From CAVQFO01 sp963711725 (lineage in GTDB: Bacteria; Pseudomonadota; Gammaproteobacteria; Nitrococcales; Aquisalimonadaceae): 64,000 nucleotides of DNA. Below are positions 59,294-64,000 of this stretch, piece by piece. The stretch is taken from NCBI GenBank assembly GCA_963711725.1, contig CAVQFO010000042.1, positions 135,704 to 199,703 of the forward strand, given 5' to 3'. The notes beneath the pieces were generated by a model. It saw only the letters and a program-made list of their open reading frames with translations. It had not been told where the DNA came from and did not search any database. How positions within the stretch are numbered: the stretch's first letter is position 1; the number at the start of each line of letters is the position of its first letter. Made by a program: the position numbers and the translations under genes.

Positions 59294-61192
59294 TCAGGCC
59301 TGATACCGCCCGATGTGGTGCCGTTCCATGGCCTCCTGGATTTCCTCCATGCTGCTGGGGTCGTCAATGGTAGACGGCATGGGCACTTCGGCCTGGGCGG
59401 CCAGACCGCGAATGGTCTTGCGCAGGATCTTGCCGGAACGGGTCTTGGGCAGCTTCTGCACCACGGCCACTTGGCGCAGCGCCGCCACGGCGCCGATTTC
59501 CTTGCGAATGGCGGCGATCAGCTCCTGCTCCAAGGTCTTGTCGTCCACTTCGGCGCCGTCCTTGAGCACCACGAACCCCACCGGCAACTGGCCCTTGAGT
59601 TCATCGTCCACCCCCACCACGGCGCATTCGGCCACGGCCGGGTGGGCCCCGATCACCTCTTCCATTTCGCCGGTGGACAAGCGGTGGCCCGCCACGTTGA
59701 TCACGTCGTCGATGCGGCCCATGACGAACACGTAGCCGTCCTCATCGATAAAGCCGCCATCCCCGGTGAGGTAGTAGCCGGGATACTGATCCAGGTACGA
59801 AGAACGGAAGCGTTCATCGTCTCCCCAAAGCGTGGGCAGGCAGCTGGGCGGCATGGGCAGCTTGACAGCGATATTGCCCTGTTCGTTGACCTCGCACGGG
59901 TGGCCTGCCTCGTCCAGGATCTCCACTTGATAACCCGGCGCCGGCATGGTCGCCGAGCCCGGCTTGGGCGGAAACAGCTCCAAGCCCATGGGATTGCCGA
60001 CAATGGTCCAGCCGGTCTCCGTTTGCCACCAATGATCGATGATCGGCACAGGAAGGATCTTGTGCAGCCACTCGTAGGTGGGCGGATCCAGGCGTTCGCC
60101 CGCCACGAACACGGCCTGAAGCTTGGACAGGTCGTACTTCTTCATGTGCTCGGCCTCGGGATCTTCCTTCTTGATGGCGCGGAAGGCCGTGGGCGCGGTG
60201 AAGAAGCTCTTGACGCCGTACTCGGCGATTACGCGCCAGAAGGCGCCGGCATCCGGCGTCTTCACCGGTTTGCCCTCGAACACGATGGTGGTGCATCCGC
60301 GAATCAGCGGTGCATAGACAATATAGGAATGGCCAACCACCCAGCCTACGTCCGACGCGGCCCAGTACACGTCACCGGCGTCCACGTTGTAGATCGCTTC
60401 CATGCTGTAATTCATGGCCACGGCATGACCGCCGTTGTCGCGGACTACACCCTTGGGCTTGCCCGTCGTCCCCGAGGTGTAAAGGATGTACAGGGGATCG
60501 GTGGCATCCACCGGGACCGGATCGGCGGGCTTGGCCTTGCCGGCAATGGTCTCCCAGTCATGGTCACGACCCGGCCGCAAGTCGGCCTGCTGCTGCGGAC
60601 GGGCGAACAACACCACGTGATCCGGCTTGTGCCGCGCCATCTCGATGGCTTCGTCCACCATCGGCTTGTAGGCAATCACCCGGTTGATCTCGATGCCGCA
60701 GGAGGCGGTGATCACGGCCTTGGGCTTGGCATCGTCGATGCGAATGGCAAGCTCCCGGGGAGAAAACCCGCCGAAAACCACCGAGTGGATGGCACCCAGC
60801 CGGGCACAGGCCAGCATGGCGATGGGAGCCTGGGGAATCATGGGCAGGTAGATCACCACCCGATCGCCCTTGGATACGCCCAGATCGCGCAACGCTCCGG
60901 CCAGCCGCGCCACCTCGTCACGCAGTTCGTGGAAGGTGTAGCGGGCCTTGGTCGCGGTCACCGGCGAATCATAGATCAGCGCGGTCTGATCGCCACGGCC
61001 GGCGTTGATGTGGGCGTCCAACGCCAGGTAGGAGGTATTCAGCTTGCCGCCCTTGAACCAGCGGTAGAAGCCGTTGTCATCCTGGCTCAGGATCTGCTGC
61101 GGCGGCTCGAACCACTCCAGCTTCTCCGCCTGGCGTCGCCAGAACCCCTCCGGATCATCGATGGACGCCTGGTATTCCTCGCGATAGCCCAT
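59294..61192 (-). CDS. prpE: propionyl-CoA synthetase
   Basis: AMP-forming acyl-CoA synthetase that activates propionate; 632 residues. The P-loop is YTSGTTGKPKGVVRD, and the C-terminal acetylatable lysine site is RSGKILRKT. GWVVGHSYIVYAPLIRGCTT and WWQTETGW mark the acetate/propionate branch; the size and the lack of the longer Acs N-terminus favour PrpE over acetyl-CoA synthetase. The start at 61192 follows AGGAAGGAG; the in-frame extension to 61243 is rejected. An FNR-type box lies about 150 bases upstream. It ends 42 bases from the GFA gene. Confidence 0.9.
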   Translation of the reverse strand: MGYREEYQASIDDPEGFWRRQAEKLEWFEPPQQILSQDDNGFYRWFKGGKLNTSYLALDAHINAGRGDQTALIYDSPVTATKARYTFHELRDEVARLAGALRDLGVSKGDRVVIYLPMIPQAPIAMLACARLGAIHSVVFGGFSPRELAIRIDDAKPKAVITASCGIEINRVIAYKPMVDEAIEMARHKPDHVVLFARPQQQADLRPGRDHDWETIAGKAKPADPVPVDATDPLYILYTSGTTGKPKGVVRDNGGHAVAMNYSMEAIYNVDAGDVYWAASDVGWVVGHSYIVYAPLIRGCTTIVFEGKPVKTPDAGAFWRVIAEYGVKSFFTAPTAFRAIKKEDPEAEHMKKYDLSKLQAVFVAGERLDPPTYEWLHKILPVPIIDHWWQTETGWTIVGNPMGLELFPPKPGSATMPAPGYQVEILDEAGHPCEVNEQGNIAVKLPMPPSCLPTLWGDDERFRSSYLDQYPGYYLTGDGGFIDEDGYVFVMGRIDDVINVAGHRLSTGEMEEVIGAHPAVAECAVVGVDDELKGQLPVGFVVLKDGAEVDDKTLEQELIAAIRKEIGAVAALRQVAVVQKLPKTRSGKILRKTIRGLAAQAEVPMPSTIDDPSSMEEIQEAMERHHIGRYQA

Positions 61193-61336
61193 CTCCTTCC
61201 TCCTCAGTCTTTGGTGGATTGCCGTTCCGGACGCAAAGGCCACGCGGCCCGCGCCCGGTTGTTGTCTTTCCCACCGGCGTCATTGCTAACCTTCGTTATT
61301 TTATTCTAATTATTTCTCAGGTTAATAAACGCTCCA

Positions 61337-61350
61337 TTGATCGAGGTCAA
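61337..61350. promoter_or_regulatory. FNR/Anr/Dnr-type box upstream of prpE
   Basis: TTGATCGAGGTCAA matches 9 of 10 consensus positions and is nearly identical to many known Anr sites. On the minus strand an AT-rich stretch (TAGAAT/TAATTA around 61302-61311) places a start about 43-50 bases from the centre. Alternatively it could drive plus-strand transcription into the palindromic element at 61391. Confidence 0.6.
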
Positions 61351-61390
61351 TCGCAGCCTCGAGAGCACGCATCCACGAATCAGCATCTCC

Positions 61391-61667
61391 TTAAGGAGAC
61401 TCTAGTCTATTCACACGGCCGCGTTACGGCCTGAGAAGCCGGCATGGTAGGCGCGCCGCGCAGCGCCGTAGTCGCTCTACGGCCAAGCGGCGCAACACCC
61501 CAGGGCGGCTTCTCAGGCCGTAACCCGAAGGGCTCAGGCCTGTTTTGGCCCCTGGCGGTGTTGCGCCACCGGCCCCGTAGCCACAGCTACGCGACCGGCA
61601 CCGCGCCTACCCAGATGACCAAAACAGGCCTGAGCGCGGCCGCGTGAATAGATTAGGGTCTCCTTAA
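61391..61667. mobile_element. 277-bp palindromic element 1 (MITE-like, three-way junction)
   Basis: 33-base terminal inverted repeats (TTAAGGAGAC-CTA-TCTATTCAC-CGGCCGCG) at 61391-61423 and 61635-61667 with 3 mismatches, two of them G:U-compatible. Inside lie two adjacent hairpins: A with an exact 18-base stem (61423-61440 / 61507-61524) and B with a 19-base stem (61532-61550 / 61617-61635, one mismatch). The loops of A and B are themselves inverted relatives. There is no open frame for a transposase, so it would depend on a protein made elsewhere. Confidence 0.6.
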
Positions 61668-61755
61668 CAATTCTATCACCCACGGTTCAAGCTGCCGGCC
61701 CGTTGTGAATGGCGGCCCGAGAGCCCATCTCCAATGCGGCAACCGGGAGGCCCTC

Positions 61756-62334
61756 ATGCCCGAAATCTACGTCAGCACGGACATTGAAGCGGACGGCCCC
61801 ATCCCCGGGCCCCACTCCATGCTCAGTTTCGGCTCGGCCGCCTACCGGGCCGACAAGACCCTGATCGACACCTTCTCCGCCAACCTGGAGGCACTGCCAC
61901 AAGCCCGGCCTCACCCCACAACCATGCGTTGGTGGGAAACCCAGCCCGAGGCCTGGGATGCGTGCCGGCGCGACACCCAATCGCCGGCGCACGTCATGCC
62001 CGCCTATCTGGAATGGGTGACCGGTCTGCCCGGCCGGGCCGTTTTCGTGGGCTACCCGGCGGCGTTCGACTTCATGTTCATCAATTGGTACCTGTACCGG
62101 TTCGCCGGCCAGAGTCCGTTTCACCACGCCGGGATCGATATCAAGACCTACGCCATGGCCCTGCTCAAACGCGACTACCACCTCTGCGCCAAGTCCAGCT
62201 TCCCGCCGGCCTGGATCGACCCCTTGCCTCACACCCATGTCGCCCTGGACGACGCCATCGAGCAGGGTGCGCTGTTCTGCAATATGCTCCAGGCCAACCT
62301 CCGAGGCGGCGGGGTGGTGTGCAAGGAATTCTGA
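61756..62334 (+). CDS. DEDDh 3'-5' exonuclease (DnaQ-like)
   Basis: 192 residues. The DxE motif is VSTDIEADG at the N-terminus, a middle Asp sits in GYPAAFDFMFINWYLYRF, and the final HxAxxDA motif is HVALDDAIEQ. It is a single-domain member, so it may trim RNA or DNA rather than proofread. The start at 61756 follows GGGAGG. It lies exactly between two palindromic elements (ending 61667 and starting 62406) and belongs to no obvious operon. Confidence 0.85.
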   Translation: MPEIYVSTDIEADGPIPGPHSMLSFGSAAYRADKTLIDTFSANLEALPQARPHPTTMRWWETQPEAWDACRRDTQSPAHVMPAYLEWVTGLPGRAVFVGYPAAFDFMFINWYLYRFAGQSPFHHAGIDIKTYAMALLKRDYHLCAKSSFPPAWIDPLPHTHVALDDAIEQGALFCNMLQANLRGGGVVCKEF

Positions 62335-62405
62335 GGGCGGGCAGCCGCAAAAACCGTTTGCGTTTCAGGAAGGATGGTTTAAATTTCCGCTGCCCGCTCC
62401 AGGGC

Positions 62406-62674
62406 CTAGTGTCGTGTTTCATGCTGCGAGGTACTTTCAGCGCGAGTCAAAGCCGCCAGATGCTAGGCGCGTTTTGCCGGCAATGGCAAGCCCTTGCCAA
62501 GAAACGCAACACCGCAGATGGCGGCTTTGCCTGGCGCCCGCAGGGAGCCCCTCAAAGGGCCCAATCCTGTGTTGCAATGCTTGACAAGGGCTTGCCATTG
62601 CCTGCGCATTGCGCCTTGTCTTGGGCCCTTTGAGGGGCTCTGAAAGTACCTCGCAGCATGAAACACGACACTAG
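62406..62674. mobile_element. 269-bp palindromic element 2 (MITE-like, three-way junction)
   Basis: Exact 35-base terminal inverted repeats, starting CTAGTGTCGTGTTTCATGC at 62406-62440 and mirrored at 62640-62674. Inside are hairpin A (11-base stem 62448-62458 / 62519-62529) and hairpin B (exact 20-base stem 62545-62564 / 62621-62640). The arms share an inverted GGCAATGGCAAGCCCTTG core. It has the same layout as element 1 and a shared CGCAACACC block. No transposase frame. The right end lies 13 bases before the start of the oxygenase gene. Confidence 0.65.
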
Positions 62675-62687
62675 AGGCACACGAAAC

Positions 62688-63329
62688 ATGGCCCTACCCA
62701 GCATCCCGCCACCACCCGAAACCCGCTTCGAGCGTATCGCGAGAGCCCTGGGCGACGTCGGCTGGCACGTCGAGCGCGACTTCGTGGACGAACGCCTGGC
62801 CCGGCGGCTGGCGCGGGAATGCCGCGAGGCTCGTGACGAGGGCAAGCTGCGCCGCGCGGCGATCGGCACAGGCTGGAACCGGCAGGTCCGCGGCGACATC
62901 CGCAGCGATCAGGTTCTCTGGCTGGAACCGGACAGCCTCAGCGCCGCCCAGCAGCGCTATTTCGACGATCTGGAGCAATTGCGCGGCGCGATCAACCAGC
63001 ACCTTTTCCTGGGCCTGTTCGAATTCGAAGGCCACTTCGCGCGCTATCCGGTGGGCAGCTTCTACCGCAAGCACCTGGACCAGTTCCAGGGCGCCCACCA
63101 TCGCATCGTCTCCTGCATCCTTTATCTCAACGTCGATTGGGAACCGGAGGATGGCGGGGACTTGCGGATGTACCTCGGGGAGGGTGGCGAAGGGGAGCAT
63201 GTCGATATCGCCCCAACCGCGGGGACCCTGGTGACATTCCTCAGCGAACATTACTACCACGAGGTACTTCCGGCAGCGCGCGAACGGCTAAGCATCACGG
63301 GGTGGTTTCGGACCCGGTCGCGGTCGTGA
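62688..63329 (+). CDS. 2OG-Fe(II) oxygenase
   Basis: 213 residues of the prolyl 4-hydroxylase-like superfamily. The iron triad shows as YRKHLDQFQG (HxD) and SEHYYHEVLP with the 2-oxoglutarate Arg near RERLSITGWFR. LYLNVDWEPEDGGDLRMYL is the conserved strand before it. The substrate is unknown; protein or small-molecule hydroxylation are both possible. The start at 62688 lies just past palindromic element 2; an in-frame ATG at 62658 is inside the element and is rejected. Confidence 0.85.
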   Translation: MALPSIPPPPETRFERIARALGDVGWHVERDFVDERLARRLARECREARDEGKLRRAAIGTGWNRQVRGDIRSDQVLWLEPDSLSAAQQRYFDDLEQLRGAINQHLFLGLFEFEGHFARYPVGSFYRKHLDQFQGAHHRIVSCILYLNVDWEPEDGGDLRMYLGEGGEGEHVDIAPTAGTLVTFLSEHYYHEVLPAARERLSITGWFRTRSRS

Positions 63330-63381
63330 ACCGCAGGGGATTCGGCTCAATACACAGAGCAGGGAATCGGAAGCGGTTTGC

Positions 63382-64000
63382 TCAGTGCCCGATCCAGGCC
63401 AACACGCGGGGTGGCGCAGTCTCGCTGAATCCGGGTCGCTCGATCATGCGGGTCAACCATGCCCGCAGCCGGGGGAACTCGTCGGGCACGTCCACACCGT
63501 AGGCGCCGGCAAGTGCGAGCCGGGGCGTCAGCGCGCATTCCGCCATGGAATAGCCGCCGACGAAGTACTCCGACGATCCCAGGCGCCGCTCCAACGCCGG
63601 GAGCCCGGCCAGAAATCCGTCACGCCCCCGCTCGATCCGCCCACGGTCCCACTCGCTCTCCGGCCGGTCGCGCTTCTCGAAGATGAGTTCCCGAATCGCC
63701 TTCCCCAGAACCGCATCGGCATAAAGGACCAGTTCGCGCGCTTCGGCACGGGCGCCCGCGTCCTCAGGCAGCAGCCCCCCGCCGGTGTCATGCAGGTATT
63801 CCAGGATGATCTGCGAATCGGTGAGAACCCGGTCTCCGTCCACAAGAATCGGCACGCTGCGCTGCGGAGAGAGGCGCTCCCAGCGGGCCAATACGTCGGG
63901 GTCGGACCGGTCCAGTCTCGCGTACGGCCGGCGCTGCGCCTGCAGAGCCAAACGAACGCGCCAGCAGAACGGGCACTCAGGTTTGTCGAACAGTTCCAGC
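63382..64000 (-). CDS. glutathione S-transferase family protein, partial
   Basis: The N-terminus runs off the right edge. The visible part begins LELFDKPECPFCWRVRLALQ, a thioredoxin fold with CPFC as in GRX-like or beta-like GSTs, followed by SVPILVDGDRVLTDSQIILE and the all-helical C-terminal domain with YADAVLGKAIRELIFEKRDR. About 200 residues are present. The partner substrate is unknown. It is convergent with the oxygenase gene. Confidence 0.85.
   Translation of the reverse strand, partial: LELFDKPECPFCWRVRLALQAQRRPYARLDRSDPDVLARWERLSPQRSVPILVDGDRVLTDSQIILEYLHDTGGGLLPEDAGARAEARELVLYADAVLGKAIRELIFEKRDRPESEWDRGRIERGRDGFLAGLPALERRLGSSEYFVGGYSMAECALTPRLALAGAYGVDVPDEFPRLRAWLTRMIERPGFSETAPPRVLAWIGH

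Noticed and set aside
61391..62674. Palindromic elements as IS remnants with transposase
   Set aside because: No frame with DDE, HUH or serine-recombinase motifs lies inside either element; they are short and wholly palindromic.

Overview
The window is GC-rich DNA from a respiratory, probably denitrifying gammaproteobacterium. The gene set (NarGHI/NarK/NarXL, PilMNOPQ, a hemerythrin-tailed P1B-5 ATPase, an N-type ATPase, propionyl-CoA synthase) suggests a halophilic or marine lineage such as the Chromatiales or Ectothiorhodospiraceae. That placement is an inference. No plasmid, phage, CRISPR, rRNA or tRNA genes were seen.

Layout. 0-8.7 kb: a nitrate respiration locus, narK1-narK2-narG on the minus strand (narG runs off the left edge), divergent from narXL. 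The shared promoter carries an FNR/Dnr-type box and a 7-2-7 NarL site. 8.7-12.6 kb: small housekeeping genes (ynfA, a thioesterase, a TetR regulator, LOG) separated by many short intergenic palindromes, plus one copy of a duplicated candidate small RNA. 12.6-24.3 kb: a P1B-5 metal ATPase divergent from an N-ATPase operon (atpD-C-Q-B-E-F-A-G) that continues without a gap into phaC, mobB and a Crp/Fnr-family regulator. The divergent promoter carries another FNR-type box. 24.4-27 kb: a VOC protein, a threonine dehydratase-like enzyme and an epimerase. 27-34.7 kb: pilMNOPQ divergent from mrcA. 35-39 kb: gltA, a nuclease, L31 type B and DUF3135. 39.3-44.8 kb: a giant propionyl-CoA synthase. 44.8-50.6 kb: two EF-hand proteins, oligopeptidase A, the second small-RNA copy and a diguanylate cyclase. 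51.4-57.5 kb: a three-gene cell-envelope cluster (large beta-helix surface protein, OmpP1-like barrel, unknown membrane protein). 57.6-64 kb: a GluR0-like channel, a GFA protein, prpE, a DEDDh exonuclease bracketed by two large palindromic elements, a 2OG-Fe(II) oxygenase and a GST.

How the genes fit together. FNR-like boxes precede narK1, the N-ATPase/P1B-5 pair and prpE, and an FNR-family gene closes the N-ATPase operon. This points to a local oxygen or nitric-oxide controlled regulon joining nitrate respiration, ion pumping and carbon storage. pcs, prpE and phaC together suggest that propionyl-CoA is made from 3-hydroxypropionate or propionate and may enter PHA.

Caution on quality. At least 20 genes or gene segments are interrupted by single-base shifts, nearly all of them one extra G or C in a run, in genes otherwise perfectly conserved (eight in narG, four in phaC). 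These look like sequencing or assembly errors, so frameshifted genes are reported as single CDS spans.
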